From Enhydrobacter aerosaccus (GTDB lineage: Bacteria > Pseudomonadota > Alphaproteobacteria > Reyranellales > Reyranellaceae), in the NCBI GenBank assembly GCA_903832005.1, contig CAIKZO010000011.1, positions 1 to 64,000 of the forward strand: a stretch of DNA of 64,000 nucleotides, read 5' to 3'. This document shows positions 31,842 through 40,107 of this stretch, piece by piece; position 1 is the stretch's first letter, and the number at the start of each line of letters is the position of its first letter. The translations under genes and the position numbers were made by a program. A model generated the notes under the pieces. That model was given only the letters and a program-made list of their open reading frames with translations, was not told the DNA's origin and made no database searches.

Positions 31842-33158
31842 TTAGTACGCCAGAAGATTGTCGCGGAAGTGCTTGTGCTCGTACTGCTTGCGGACCAGGC
31901 CGCGGTCCTGAAGCGCGGGCACCAGCCCGTCCTCGATCTCGGCCAGGGTGCGGCGGTTGACGTTGGCCATCGAGAACAGGAAGCCGTCGCCGCCCACCTC
32001 CTGCATGGTCTCTTCCATCTTCGCGGCGATCGCGTCGGGCGTGCCGCAGAGTTCGACCGAGAGATCGACGTTATTGAAGCCCGCCATGGTCTCGCGGATC
32101 GAGCGGCCCTTGGCCATCTGGCGATACTGCTCGAGGTTCTGCTGGTGGCCGTTGGTGGTGACGTCGTCGGGCAGGGGCTGGTCGACGTCGAACTTGCCGA
32201 AGTCGATGTTGGTCACCTTACCGAAGTGCGCCATGCGCTCCTCGATATGCTCGCGTGCGTGTGCGAGCTGCCGCCGGCGGCGCTCCTGCGCATCCTCCAT
32301 CGTCTCTCCCAGGATCGGATTGATGAGGAACAGCACCTTGCAGTCGTCGGGATTGCGGCCTTGTGCGACCATATGTTTGCGCACGTCGTCGCGGTACGCC
32401 TTCATGCCCGCGGTGCCTTTCACGTGCGCGACGATGGTGTCGGCGTGGGCCGCGGCAAACTTGCGGCCGCGCGGCGAGCCGCCGGCCTGCGCGATCACGG
32501 GCTGGCCCTGCGGCGCGGGGCCGGAGTTCAGCGGTCCGCGCGTGCTGTAGAATTTGCCCTGGTAGTTCACCGGCTTGACCTTGGTGTGGTCGACCAGCAC
32601 GCCGCTCTTGCGGTCGGCGATGATCGCGCCGGGTTCCCACGAGCCCCACAGGCCTTTGCAGACTTCCATGTACTCGTCGGCCATGTCGTAGCGCAGGTCG
32701 TGGTCGGGCATGCCCTGCATGCCGAAGTTCATTGCCGCGAAGTCGGAGCTGCCGGTGACGGCATTCCAGCCCGCACGGCCTTCCGACACCTGATCTAGCG
32801 TCGCCATGAGGCGCGACAGCAAATAGGGGTGATAGGCGTAGGTGCCGAAGGTCGGCACGATGCCGATGCGCGAGGTCACCTGGGTCATCAGGGCGGCGAC
32901 CACGGACGGATCCTGGCGCGGCACGGCGATGGCGTTCTTGAGGTAGATCTCGGTGGAGCCGTTGAAGCTCTCGCCCACGTAGGACGAATCCTCGAGCAGG
33001 ACGTAGTCGAAACAGGCGCGTTCCAGCGAGCGGGCCATGTTCAGGAACAGCTCGGGCTGCATCCAGGAGTCGCCGATATGGCCCGTCCAGGCGTGCCCCC
33101 ACGCTTGTGCACTGGAGCCTTGTAAAAACCACGCAAGATGAAACGGCTTAGCCTTCAC
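31842..33158 (-). CDS. NtaA/DszA-family FMNH2-dependent monooxygenase
   Basis: A 438-residue flavin monooxygenase of the nitrilotriacetate/dibenzothiophene-sulfone (NtaA/SnaA/DszA) group. Hallmarks include WTGHIGDSWMQPELFLNMAR, YVLLEDSSYVG, the TTTGIVPTFGTYAYHPYLL-like stretch ending in RLMATLDQVSEGRAGWNAVT, and AMNFGMQGMPDHDLRYDMAD. Such enzymes need a separate flavin reductase, which is absent here. The GTG at 33158 follows GGAG by six bases; an ATG at 33170 is also possible. It heads the ABC importer operon, suggesting oxidation of an imported N- or S-compound. Confidence 0.9.
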   Translation of the reverse strand: MKAKPFHLAWFLQGSSAQAWGHAWTGHIGDSWMQPELFLNMARSLERACFDYVLLEDSSYVGESFNGSTEIYLKNAIAVPRQDPSVVAALMTQVTSRIGIVPTFGTYAYHPYLLSRLMATLDQVSEGRAGWNAVTGSSDFAAMNFGMQGMPDHDLRYDMADEYMEVCKGLWGSWEPGAIIADRKSGVLVDHTKVKPVNYQGKFYSTRGPLNSGPAPQGQPVIAQAGGSPRGRKFAAAHADTIVAHVKGTAGMKAYRDDVRKHMVAQGRNPDDCKVLFLINPILGETMEDAQERRRRQLAHAREHIEERMAHFGKVTNIDFGKFDVDQPLPDDVTTNGHQQNLEQYRQMAKGRSIRETMAGFNNVDLSVELCGTPDAIAAKMEETMQEVGGDGFLFSMANVNRRTLAEIEDGLVPALQDRGLVRKQYEHKHFRDNLLAY

Positions 33159-33298
33159 GACACACTCCATTGCCCACTCGGGGTTACGGGGACGCAAATA
33201 CTGTGCCGACGCGGGCGCCAACGATCCTATCGCGCCCGGCCCGGACTTGTCCTACTATTCGAACGGTTTTTGGCGTTGCGCAGTTATAGGAGCGGGCG

Positions 33299-34060
33299 AT
33301 GGACAGCTTGATGCAGAACGGCTTGGGCGTCAGCGAGGCCGAGTGGCAGGCGCGGTGCGATCTCGCAGCGCTTTATCGGATTTGCGATCATCTCGGATGG
33401 ACGGATCTTCTCGACACGCACATGTCGGTGCGCGTTCCCGGAGAACCGAACTGCTTCCTGATCAACCACTACGAAGAGAACTTCGACGAGATCACGGCGT
33501 CGAGCCTGATCAAGATGGACCTCGACGGCAAGGTCTACGGCAAGCAGGGCCGCTTCAACGCGGCGGGCTTCACCATCCATAGCGGCATCTACAAGGCGCG
33601 CCCCGACGTCAATTGCGCGATGCACACGCATACCCGCGCCGGCGGCGCTGTGTCGTTGATCCGCAACGGCATTCGTCCGATCAGCCAGGACGCGCTCGCG
33701 GTGTATGACGACCTCGTCTATCACGAGTACGGCGTGCCGACGACGCAGGAAGAGTGCGATTCGCTGGGCGTGAGCTGCCAGAACGGCGATCACATCGTGC
33801 TGCTGAACCACGGCCTGCTGTCGATCGCGGCCACGGTGCCGAGCGCCTTCCGCAAGCTCTACATGATGGAGCGTGCGTGCGAACTCGAACTGCTCGCCCG
33901 CCAGATGGGCGAGGAGCCGGTGGCAATCGACCAGTACGTGATCGACAAGGCGAAGGAGCGCATGCGCAAGGTCCGTTCCGAGCCGACGCACGGCCAGTAC
34001 TACTTCACGGCCTTGCAGCGTCAGATTCGCAAGAACGGCGCTAGCGAGTGGTGCCAGTAG
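33299..34060 (+). CDS. Class II aldolase/adducin-domain protein
   Basis: A 253-residue protein of the fuculose-1-phosphate aldolase/adducin fold. The zinc-binding cluster is MHTHTRAGGAVS and VLLNHGLLSI. No catalytic Glu of the aldolase (the 'E' of the NHG region) is clearly recognisable, so the reaction may differ, as in many non-aldolase adducin-like members. The start follows GGAGCGGGCG. It is divergent from the monooxygenase operon; its last 20 bp overlap the convergent MFS gene. Confidence 0.88.
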   Translation: MDSLMQNGLGVSEAEWQARCDLAALYRICDHLGWTDLLDTHMSVRVPGEPNCFLINHYEENFDEITASSLIKMDLDGKVYGKQGRFNAAGFTIHSGIYKARPDVNCAMHTHTRAGGAVSLIRNGIRPISQDALAVYDDLVYHEYGVPTTQEECDSLGVSCQNGDHIVLLNHGLLSIAATVPSAFRKLYMMERACELELLARQMGEEPVAIDQYVIDKAKERMRKVRSEPTHGQYYFTALQRQIRKNGASEWCQ

Positions 34061-35249
34061 GCGGTACCGCCGGCGGCGCGCGGTAGCGCATCGCCACGAA
34101 GAACGAGGCCTGGGCGATCGCACCGGCGATCACCAGGACGAGGGCCGAGGCCAACGCAGGATCTCGGCCGAGGCCGGTGGCGGCGGTACAGATCGCGCCC
34201 ACGGCCATTTGCGAAAATCCATAGAGACCGGAGGCCGATCCCACGACGTTGGGATTGATGCTGATGGCCTGCGTCAGGGCAGCGGGTGAGGCAATGCCCG
34301 CGCCGGCGGCGAAGAAGAATATCGGGATCACGACGGCCGGTACAGAGAGATGATGCGTCAGCACGGCGATCAAGAAGGCCAGCGCTGCCGTGACGCTCAC
34401 CAGGTTGGCGACGACCGCAAGGCGGTCGATGGGAAAGCGCGTGATGATGCGCGCCGCCGTCACGCTGCCCAGCCAGACGCCGGAGAACTGGCAGGCGAGG
34501 TAGATTCCCACCTCGTAGTCCGGTCGTCCCAACTGATGACTGTAGATGAAGGGCGACGCGGCGACGAAACCGTACATCGCCGTCGTAGCGCAGCCACCGC
34601 CCAACGCGTAGCCGAGGAAGCGCGGCGACTTCAGCAGCCGCCCATAGTCGCGCATCAGCAAGCCGAAGTGGCTGGTGCGCCCAGGCGCCCGAGTCTCGGG
34701 CAGCAACGTCCAGGTGAAGGCGAAGTTCACGGCGCCCAGTGCTGCGAGAAAGAAGAAGAGGGCGCGCCAGCCGAAGGTGGCGGTGACACCGCTGCCGATC
34801 AACGGCGCCACACCCGGCCCCAGGACAACAACAAGGTTCATGAGCGCGAGTCGGCGTGCGGCATCCGCCGGCAGCGCATTGTCGCGCACCATGGCGCGTC
34901 CGATCACCATGCCCGAGCAGCCGCCGAGCGCCTGCAGGAGGCGCAACCCGATCAGCGTATCGACGGTCGGCGCGAAGGCCGCCCACAATCCGCTCGCCGC
35001 ATAAATCACAAGGCCGACCATTAGTATGGGCCGCCGTCCAAAGTGATCGGCGAGCGGACCATAGACAAGCTGGCCGGCGGCGAGCCCGAGAATGTACACG
35101 CTCATGGTGAGTTGAATGGCGGCGCTGCTGGCGTGGAGGTCTCGCGCAGCGGCGGGAAGAGCCGGCACGAAAATATGCATGGCCAGTGTGCCGCTGAAGG
35201 TAATCAAGCCGAGGAGCCAGAGCGGTGCGAGCTTCGGAGAGGAGTCCAT
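34041..35249 (-). CDS. MFS transporter, Bcr/CflA-type
   Basis: A 402-residue, 12-helix drug or metabolite exporter. The Bcr/CflA family signature is clear: HIFVPALPAAARDLHASSAA, GPLADHFGRRPILMVG (motif A) and RLLQALGGCSGMVIGRAMVR (motif C region). The ATG at 35249 follows GGAGAGGC; a longer frame to 35303 is rejected. The substrate is unknown. Its 3' end overlaps the aldolase gene by 20 bp in convergent orientation. Confidence 0.92.
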   Translation of the reverse strand: MDSSPKLAPLWLLGLITFSGTLAMHIFVPALPAAARDLHASSAAIQLTMSVYILGLAAGQLVYGPLADHFGRRPILMVGLVIYAASGLWAAFAPTVDTLIGLRLLQALGGCSGMVIGRAMVRDNALPADAARRLALMNLVVVLGPGVAPLIGSGVTATFGWRALFFFLAALGAVNFAFTWTLLPETRAPGRTSHFGLLMRDYGRLLKSPRFLGYALGGGCATTAMYGFVAASPFIYSHQLGRPDYEVGIYLACQFSGVWLGSVTAARIITRFPIDRLAVVANLVSVTAALAFLIAVLTHHLSVPAVVIPIFFFAAGAGIASPAALTQAISINPNVVGSASGLYGFSQMAVGAICTAATGLGRDPALASALVLVIAGAIAQASFFVAMRYRAPPAVPPTGTTR

Positions 35250-35304
35250 GCCTCTCCATAAAGCAACACGAGCGCCATGAGCTGCGCTGTCAGCGAATGT
35301 CACC

Positions 35305-36528
35305 TCAGCGATTGTTGAGGCAGTAGTCGTTCTTCAGCGCGAGCAACGCCGCAGGTTGCCAGCGAAAGCGCGGCGGAAAGAATTGCACGCCACCCAGGGC
35401 AGCGTCTGTCGGATCACGACCGTTGGCAGGCTTGCAGTCGGGCGGGGACGCGGCGCTCGAGAAGGCGAAGAAGACCTTGTCGGTGCGCTGCTCGTACACG
35501 GCCGTGCCGACGAAATCGCCGGCGCATTGCCCCTTCATGCCGGGCCGGGCGCAGGTATCGAGCACGATGTAGTCACCACGCCGATAAGGCTCGCTCCAGG
35601 AAAACCAGAACGCTTCGGTTGCGGCGGTGAAGCTCAGGTCAAGCGCGGTCGTGGCGAGGCGCAGTGCTTCGTAGAATTGAGCATTGTTGAGCCGGCCGGT
35701 CGGATCGCCGCGGGTGAAGAGATCGCGGATGGGAGCTTTCGATTTTGGCACGAAGCGCGTGGTTGCGCGCTCGAGCAGTCCCGCATTGGGCCTCCACGCA
35801 TAAACCTTGCCGTCGACCCAGGGCCAGGCGCCGATTTCAAACAGGAGCCCGTCGGCGATCCGCGAGATCCGGCTGACGCAGGATTGCTGTTCGCGCGGAC
35901 TGCCCAGGAGGTTGGGGATCGTGAGCACTTCGGGCGGTACGTCGCGCCGTACGGCCACGATGTAGACGGGGAACTGCGCGCAATCCATTCCGCTGCCGCC
36001 ACGGTTTGCGATGAAGGCGAGAGCGTCTACCGTAGGATCGATATAGCGCTCGGCGATGTCGATCCGCTCTGTCGATTCGGTGATGCGGCTCTCGGCAAGA
36101 TAGACGCCAGGCTTGCTCAGCGTCTGAAGCTCGAGCGGCAGGCCGCCGATCTTGACGCCGCTCTGGAGATAGAGTTCGCCGGCGAGTTCTTCGGGCTTGG
36201 CCTTCAGGTAAGTGTAGCGGGCCTGGAACTTGGGCAGCAGGCAGGCCGCCGTCAGAGGCGTACACTGGCGCCACAGCAACTCGCGCCAGCGCAGTTGGTC
36301 GGCGACGATCGTCGCGAATTCACGGCCGTTGTTGCTGTTGAGTTTGGCGTGGAGCGAGACGATCAGCTTGGTGATGGCCTCGTCGACCTGCCGCACGTCG
36401 GCGCTGTCGCAGATCACGCTGTCGAGGGCGGTTGGCTTGCGCTCGCAGTCCGCCGCGAAGGCAGACGCAAACCAGAAGAAGGAACAAGCGGCGGCGGAAA
36501 GAGCGGCCAGAGACCGGAGAATCTTCAG
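35305..36528 (-). CDS. Secreted protein with LprI-like N-terminal domain, probable CTG start
   Basis: A frame open well upstream of the obvious GTG (36417) adds a signal peptide: LRSLAALSAAACSFFWFASA then FA and ADCERK. The mature N-terminus has the LprI (lysozyme-inhibitor-like, DUF1311) pattern: C, LDSVICDSADVRQVDEAI, DQLRWRELLWRQC. About 300 further residues (LYLQSGVKIGGLPLELQ to the C-terminus, with several Cys and aromatic residues) are not recognised. No ATG, GTG or TTG lies before the signal peptide; the best start is CTG at 36528, which overlaps the crotonase stop (CTGA) behind GGAAAGG. This gives 407 residues. Function may be periplasmic inhibition or binding, but is unknown. Confidence 0.75.
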   Translation of the reverse strand: MKILRSLAALSAAACSFFWFASAFAADCERKPTALDSVICDSADVRQVDEAITKLIVSLHAKLNSNNGREFATIVADQLRWRELLWRQCTPLTAACLLPKFQARYTYLKAKPEELAGELYLQSGVKIGGLPLELQTLSKPGVYLAESRITESTERIDIAERYIDPTVDALAFIANRGGSGMDCAQFPVYIVAVRRDVPPEVLTIPNLLGSPREQQSCVSRISRIADGLLFEIGAWPWVDGKVYAWRPNAGLLERATTRFVPKSKAPIRDLFTRGDPTGRLNNAQFYEALRLATTALDLSFTAATEAFWFSWSEPYRRGDYIVLDTCARPGMKGQCAGDFVGTAVYEQRTDKVFFAFSSAASPPDCKPANGRDPTDAALGGVQFFPPRFRWQPAALLALKNDYCLNNR

Positions 36529-37319
36529 CGGCCTTTCCAGTCCGGCTTGGGCTTCTTGTTCACGAAGGCGTCGATACCGGCCCGTGCATCCTCGCTCTGC
36601 AACGCGCCCGCCATGAACTCGGTAGCGAAGGCGTAGGCCTCGGGCAGGTTCATTTCCATGTGCCTGTGGAACATCGCCTTGCCCTGGGCGATCTGCTGCG
36701 GCGGCTGCGCGGCGATGTGGCGGGCCAGCGCCAATGTCTCGGCGTCGAGTGCATCGGGCGCTACGACGCGGCTGACCAGTCCGTCGCGTAGCGCCGTGGC
36801 GGCATCGATGAACTGGCCGGTGAGCAACATGTCGAGCGCGCGCTTCTTGCCGACGTTGCGGCCGACCGGCACCGACGGCGTGCCGCAGAACAGGCCGTTG
36901 ATGATGCCTGACGTCGCGAACGTGGCCTCGGTGGAGACCACGGCAAGATCGCAGGCCGCGACGAGCTGGCAGCCGGCGGCGGTAGCGATCGCCTGCACCT
37001 TGGCGATCACCGGCTGGGGCAGGCGGTTGATCGACAGCATCATCGCCGAGCAGCGCGTCATCAGGTCGTGGTGAAAGGCATACTCCTGGCTGGAGGCGAC
37101 TTCGCGCAGGTCGTGGCCGGTCGAGAAGGCGCGGCCGGTGGCCTCGATGATCACGCAGCGGATGGACCTGTCGTGCGAGAGCCTGTCGAATTCGGCCTGC
37201 AGCGCGTCTATAAGGTCGCCCGACAGAGCGTTCATGGCGCGCGGCCGATTGAGCGTCAGGATGGTGACGGCGCCGTCGTCGCGGCGCAGCAGGACGGGCT
37301 CATTGGGAGCGGCAGACAT
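36525..37319 (-). CDS. Enoyl-CoA hydratase/isomerase family protein (ECHDC3-like)
   Basis: A 264-residue crotonase-fold protein: ALSGDLIDALQAEFDRLSHD, FSTGHDLREV (first oxyanion segment), ATAAGCQLVAACDLAVVSTE (second oxyanion segment) and the GLVSRVVAPDAL tail. Similarity is closest to the ECHDC3-type branch rather than FadB-type hydratases, so the exact reaction is uncertain. The ATG at 37319 starts the conserved region; the extension to 37736 lies antisense in the thioesterase gene. It is divergent from the thioesterase with 33 bp between starts and coupled to the LprI gene downstream. Confidence 0.92.
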   Translation of the reverse strand: MSAAPNEPVLLRRDDGAVTILTLNRPRAMNALSGDLIDALQAEFDRLSHDRSIRCVIIEATGRAFSTGHDLREVASSQEYAFHHDLMTRCSAMMLSINRLPQPVIAKVQAIATAAGCQLVAACDLAVVSTEATFATSGIINGLFCGTPSVPVGRNVGKKRALDMLLTGQFIDAATALRDGLVSRVVAPDALDAETLALARHIAAQPPQQIAQGKAMFHRHMEMNLPEAYAFATEFMAGALQSEDARAGIDAFVNKKPKPDWKGR

Positions 37320-37352
37320 GGCGACAGTGTATCGATTGAAGGCGAGGGCGTC

Positions 37353-37778
37353 ATGCCGGTGATGACTCCTGCAGATTTGCTGAAGTTCCTCGACGAGCAT
37401 TTCCCGCAGGCTGCAAGCGCGGGCATGACGGTCGAACATCTCGACGACAAGGTCATCCGGTTGCGCCTGCCGACTCGCGAAGAGAATTTGCGGCCGGGCG
37501 GCACGGTGTCCGGGCCGACATTGATGTGGTTCGCCGACTGCGGCTTTTATCTCCTGATCCTGGGCCAGCTCGGGCCCGTGGCGCTGGCCGTCACGACCAA
37601 TCTCAACATCAACTTCATGCGCAAGCCCGAGATGGGCGACCTGATCGGCGAGGGGCGGCTGCTGAAGCTCGGTAAAACGCTGGCCGTGGGGGACTTCACG
37701 ATCTGGAGCGACGGCAAAAAAGACCCGGTGGCGCACGCGACGCTGACCTACGCAATACCCCCGAAATCAAAGGCTTAA
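37353..37778 (+). CDS. PaaI-type hotdog thioesterase
   Basis: A 141-residue hotdog-fold protein. Features include NLRPGGTVSGPTLMWFADCG (the dimer helix with catalytic Asp), FMRKPEMGDLIGEGRLLKLG and VAHATLTYAIP, as in PaaI/4HBT thioesterases that cleave acyl-CoA. The ATG at 37353 lies behind GCGAGGG; ATG 37362 is an alternative. It faces the crotonase gene, so the pair may serve acyl-CoA turnover. Confidence 0.9.
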   Translation: MPVMTPADLLKFLDEHFPQAASAGMTVEHLDDKVIRLRLPTREENLRPGGTVSGPTLMWFADCGFYLLILGQLGPVALAVTTNLNINFMRKPEMGDLIGEGRLLKLGKTLAVGDFTIWSDGKKDPVAHATLTYAIPPKSKA

Positions 37779-37785
37779 AAGAAGA

Positions 37786-37799
37786 GGTATTATAATACC
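37786..37799. other. Perfect 14-bp AT-rich palindrome downstream of the thioesterase
   Basis: ggtattataatacc (37786-37799) equals its own reverse complement. It lies 7 bp after the thioesterase stop and 42 bp upstream of the rplM promoter, in otherwise GC-rich DNA. It could be an operator or a terminator stem; there is no T run. Confidence 0.6.
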
Positions 37800-37841
37800 G
37801 CTATCTCAAGCCATTGATCTGACGTCATTATATTTAGGTAT

Positions 37842-37870
37842 TTGACAAGGGCTGTGAGCGCCCCCATAAG
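37842..37870 (+). promoter_or_regulatory. Promoter of the rplM-rpsI operon
   Basis: TTGACA at 37842-37847 and CATAAG at 37865-37870 with a 17-bp spacer fit a sigma-70-type promoter. The start codon of rplM is 24 bp beyond the -10, so the leader is short. A gagcgc/gcgctc inverted repeat lies around the -10. Confidence 0.65.
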
Positions 37871-37894
37871 CGCGCGCTCAATAGAGAAAGAACC

Positions 37895-38374
37895 ATGGAA
37901 ACCCTTAGCCACCGCACTGCCAGTATCAAGACTGCCGACGTGCAGAAGAAGTGGATGCTGATCGACGCCGAAGGGCTGGTCCTCGGCCGCCTCGCCTCGA
38001 TCATCGCCCTGCGCCTGCGCGGCAAGCACAAGCCGATGTTCACCCCGCACATCGATTGCGGCGACAACATCGTCGTCATCAATGCCGAGAAGGTACGCCT
38101 CACGGGCCGCAAGGCCGAGCGTGAAGTGTTCTACTGGCACACCGGTCATCCCGGCGGCATCAAGGGCGAGACCCTGGGCAAGCGCCTCGAAGGCCGCTTC
38201 CCGGAGCGCGTCCTGATCAAGGCCGTCGAGCGCATGATCACGCGCGGCCCGCTCGGTCGCAAGCAGATGAAGAACCTGTACGTCTATGCAGGCGCCAAGC
38301 ACGAGCAGGAAGCGCAGCAGCCCGAGAAGCTGGATGTTGCCGCGATGAACCCGAAGAATTCGAGGATCGGCTAA
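37895..38374 (+). CDS. rplM: 50S ribosomal protein L13
   Basis: A 159-residue large-subunit protein. Conserved stretches are [58 protein letters not shown] and [20 protein letters not shown]. The C-terminal tail is a short acidic extension, usual for alphaproteobacteria. The stop TAA shares its last A with the ATG of rpsI, the classic coupled rplM-rpsI arrangement. Confidence 0.98.
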   Translation: METLSHRTASIKTADVQKKWMLIDAEGLVLGRLASIIALRLRGKHKPMFTPHIDCGDNIVVINAEKVRLTGRKAEREVFYWHTGHPGGIKGETLGKRLEGRFPERVLIKAVERMITRGPLGRKQMKNLYVYAGAKHEQEAQQPEKLDVAAMNPKNSRIG

Positions 38375-38856
38375 TGGCTACTGAACTCTCGTCGTTTGCC
38401 GAACTGAAGAAGGCTCCTGTCGGCAGCCCTGATGCTCCGGCCGCTCCGCGCGAAAAGGAAATCGACGCCCAGGGCCGCGCTTACGCCACTGGCCGCCGCA
38501 AGAACGCCGTCGCCCGCGTGTGGGTCAAGCCCGGCACGGGCAAGATCACCATCAACGGCCGCGACCAGACGATCTACTTCGCGCGTCCCACGCAGCGCAT
38601 GATGATCCAGCAGCCGTTCGACGTGTCACAGCGTAACGGCCAGTTCGACGTCGTCGCCACCGTCACCGGCGGCGGTCTGTCGGGCCAGGCGGGCGCGGTG
38701 CGTCACGGCATCTCGCAGGCGCTCACCAAGTACGAGCCCGCCCTGCGCGGCGGCATCAAGGCGGCTGGCTTCCTCACCCGCGACAGCCGCGTGGTCGAGC
38801 GCAAGAAGTACGGCCGCGCCGGTGCGCGTCGCCGCTTCCAGTTCTCCAAGCGCTAA
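38374..38856 (+). CDS. rpsI: 30S ribosomal protein S9
   Basis: A 160-residue small-subunit protein. An N-terminal extension of about 30 residues (rich in Ala/Pro) precedes the conserved [20 protein letters not shown]. The C-terminal tail ends RRRFQFSKR, whose terminal Arg contacts P-site tRNA. Coupled to rplM by a TAATG overlap. A terminator follows at 38881. Confidence 0.98.
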   Translation: MATELSSFAELKKAPVGSPDAPAAPREKEIDAQGRAYATGRRKNAVARVWVKPGTGKITINGRDQTIYFARPTQRMMIQQPFDVSQRNGQFDVVATVTGGGLSGQAGAVRHGISQALTKYEPALRGGIKAAGFLTRDSRVVERKKYGRAGARRRFQFSKR

Positions 38857-38880
38857 GGCGCCGGGGTCGCAAAACGGTTT

Positions 38881-38912
38881 CGAAGGGCGCCCTGGTGGCG
38901 CCCTTCGTTTTT
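38881..38912 (+). terminator. Rho-independent terminator of rplM-rpsI
   Basis: An 11-bp perfect stem (cgaagggcgcc/ggcgcccttcg, 38881-38891 with 38897-38907) with a ctggt loop is followed by TTTTT. Confidence 0.93.
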
Positions 38913-38938
38913 GTATCGAAGGTTTGGGAGAAGGTCCG

Positions 38939-39478
38939 ATGTCCGGTCTCATCGTTCCGTTCAAGGGCTTCGTGCCCAAGGTCGCTTCGTCGGCCTTCAT
39001 CGCGCCCAACGCCACGCTGATCGGTGACGTCGAGATCGCGGCCAATGCCAACATCTGGTTCGGCTGCATCCTGCGCGGCGACGGTCCAGGCATCAGGGTC
39101 GGCGAGAACTCCAACCTGCAGGACGGCACGGTGGTGCACATCGCCTCGCGGGGTCTCATGACGACGGTCGGCCGCAACGTCACCGTTGGTCACATGGTGC
39201 TGCTGCACGCGTGTGAGGTGCAGGACGATTCGTTCGTCGGCATGCACTCGACCGTGCTCGACGGCGCGGTGATCGAGACCGGCGCGATGGTGGCGGCCGG
39301 TGCCGTCGTCACGCCGCGCAAGATCGTGCGCAAGGGCGAGCTGTGGGCCGGCAACCCGGCGCAGAAGCTGCGCGACCTCACCGAGAAGGATTACGAGACG
39401 TTCAAGCGCGTGGCCGCGCAATACGTCCGGCTCGCGCAGTCTTATCGCGAGGGTGGCGAACAGAAGGCGGCCGAGTGA
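38939..39478 (+). CDS. Gamma-carbonic anhydrase family protein (hexapeptide repeat)
   Basis: A 179-residue left-handed beta-helix protein. The hexapeptide-repeat core includes SAFIAPNATLIGDVEIAANA, GENSNLQDGTVVHIA and VTVGHMVLLHACEV, which contain the three zinc His positions. C-terminal helix ends RLAQSYREGG. It resembles Cam/YrdA-type proteins, some of which are inactive as carbonic anhydrases. The ATG at 38939 follows GGGAGAAGG. Its end overlaps queE by GTGA. Confidence 0.93.
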   Translation: MSGLIVPFKGFVPKVASSAFIAPNATLIGDVEIAANANIWFGCILRGDGPGIRVGENSNLQDGTVVHIASRGLMTTVGRNVTVGHMVLLHACEVQDDSFVGMHSTVLDGAVIETGAMVAAGAVVTPRKIVRKGELWAGNPAQKLRDLTEKDYETFKRVAAQYVRLAQSYREGGEQKAAE

Positions 39479-40107
39479 GCTACGCCGTAAAGGAAATCTT
39501 CAAGACGCTGCAGGGCGAGGGCGCCCAGGCAGGTCGCACCGCTGTGTTCTGTCGCTTCTCCGGCTGCAATCTGTGGTCCGGCCGTGAGGAGGATCGCGCG
39601 GGCGCGCAGTGCACTTTCTGCGATACCGATTTCGTCGGCATGAATGGCACGTTGGGCGGCCGTTACGGCTCGGCCGACGCGCTGGCCGATACGATCGCGT
39701 CGACCTGGGAAGGGCCGGAGGCGCGGCGCTTCGTCGTGCTGACGGGCGGCGAGCCGCTGCTGCAGGTCGACGACGAGCTGATTGCGGCGCTGCATGCGCG
39801 CGACTTCGAGATCGCCATCGAGACCAACGGCACGATCGAGGCGCCGGCTGCGATCGACTGGCTCTGCGTCAGCCCCAAGACGCCGGATGAACTCAAAATT
39901 CGGAAAGGCCATGAACTCAAGCTGGTCTATCCGCAGGCCGAGCTGCCGCCCGAGCGCTTCGCGGGCCTCGAGTTCAAGCGCTTCTCGTTGCAGCCGATGG
40001 ATGGGGCCGAGGTGATCGAGAACACCAAGCGCGCGATCGCCTATTGCCTCGCCCATCCGCAGTGGGAACTCTGCACGCAGACCCACAAACACCTGGGCAT
40101 TCGCTGA
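39475..40107 (+). CDS. queE: 7-carboxy-7-deazaguanine synthase QueE
   Basis: A 210-residue radical SAM enzyme that rearranges 6-carboxytetrahydropterin into 7-carboxy-7-deazaguanine in queuosine synthesis. The cluster motif is C31-x14-C46-x2-C49 (GCNLWSG ... CTFCDTDF), the extended CX14CX2C of QueE. LTGGEPLLQ and the ETNGTIE strand are also typical. The GTG start overlaps the carbonic anhydrase stop (GTGA). It is directly followed by queD with a TGATG overlap, so one operon makes both enzymes. Confidence 0.95.
   Translation: MSYAVKEIFKTLQGEGAQAGRTAVFCRFSGCNLWSGREEDRAGAQCTFCDTDFVGMNGTLGGRYGSADALADTIASTWEGPEARRFVVLTGGEPLLQVDDELIAALHARDFEIAIETNGTIEAPAAIDWLCVSPKTPDELKIRKGHELKLVYPQAELPPERFAGLEFKRFSLQPMDGAEVIENTKRAIAYCLAHPQWELCTQTHKHLGIR

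Noticed and set aside
32218..33132. Arg-rich minus-strand frame inside the NtaA/DszA-like gene
   Set aside because: It is an alternate-frame shadow of the real gene on the same strand.
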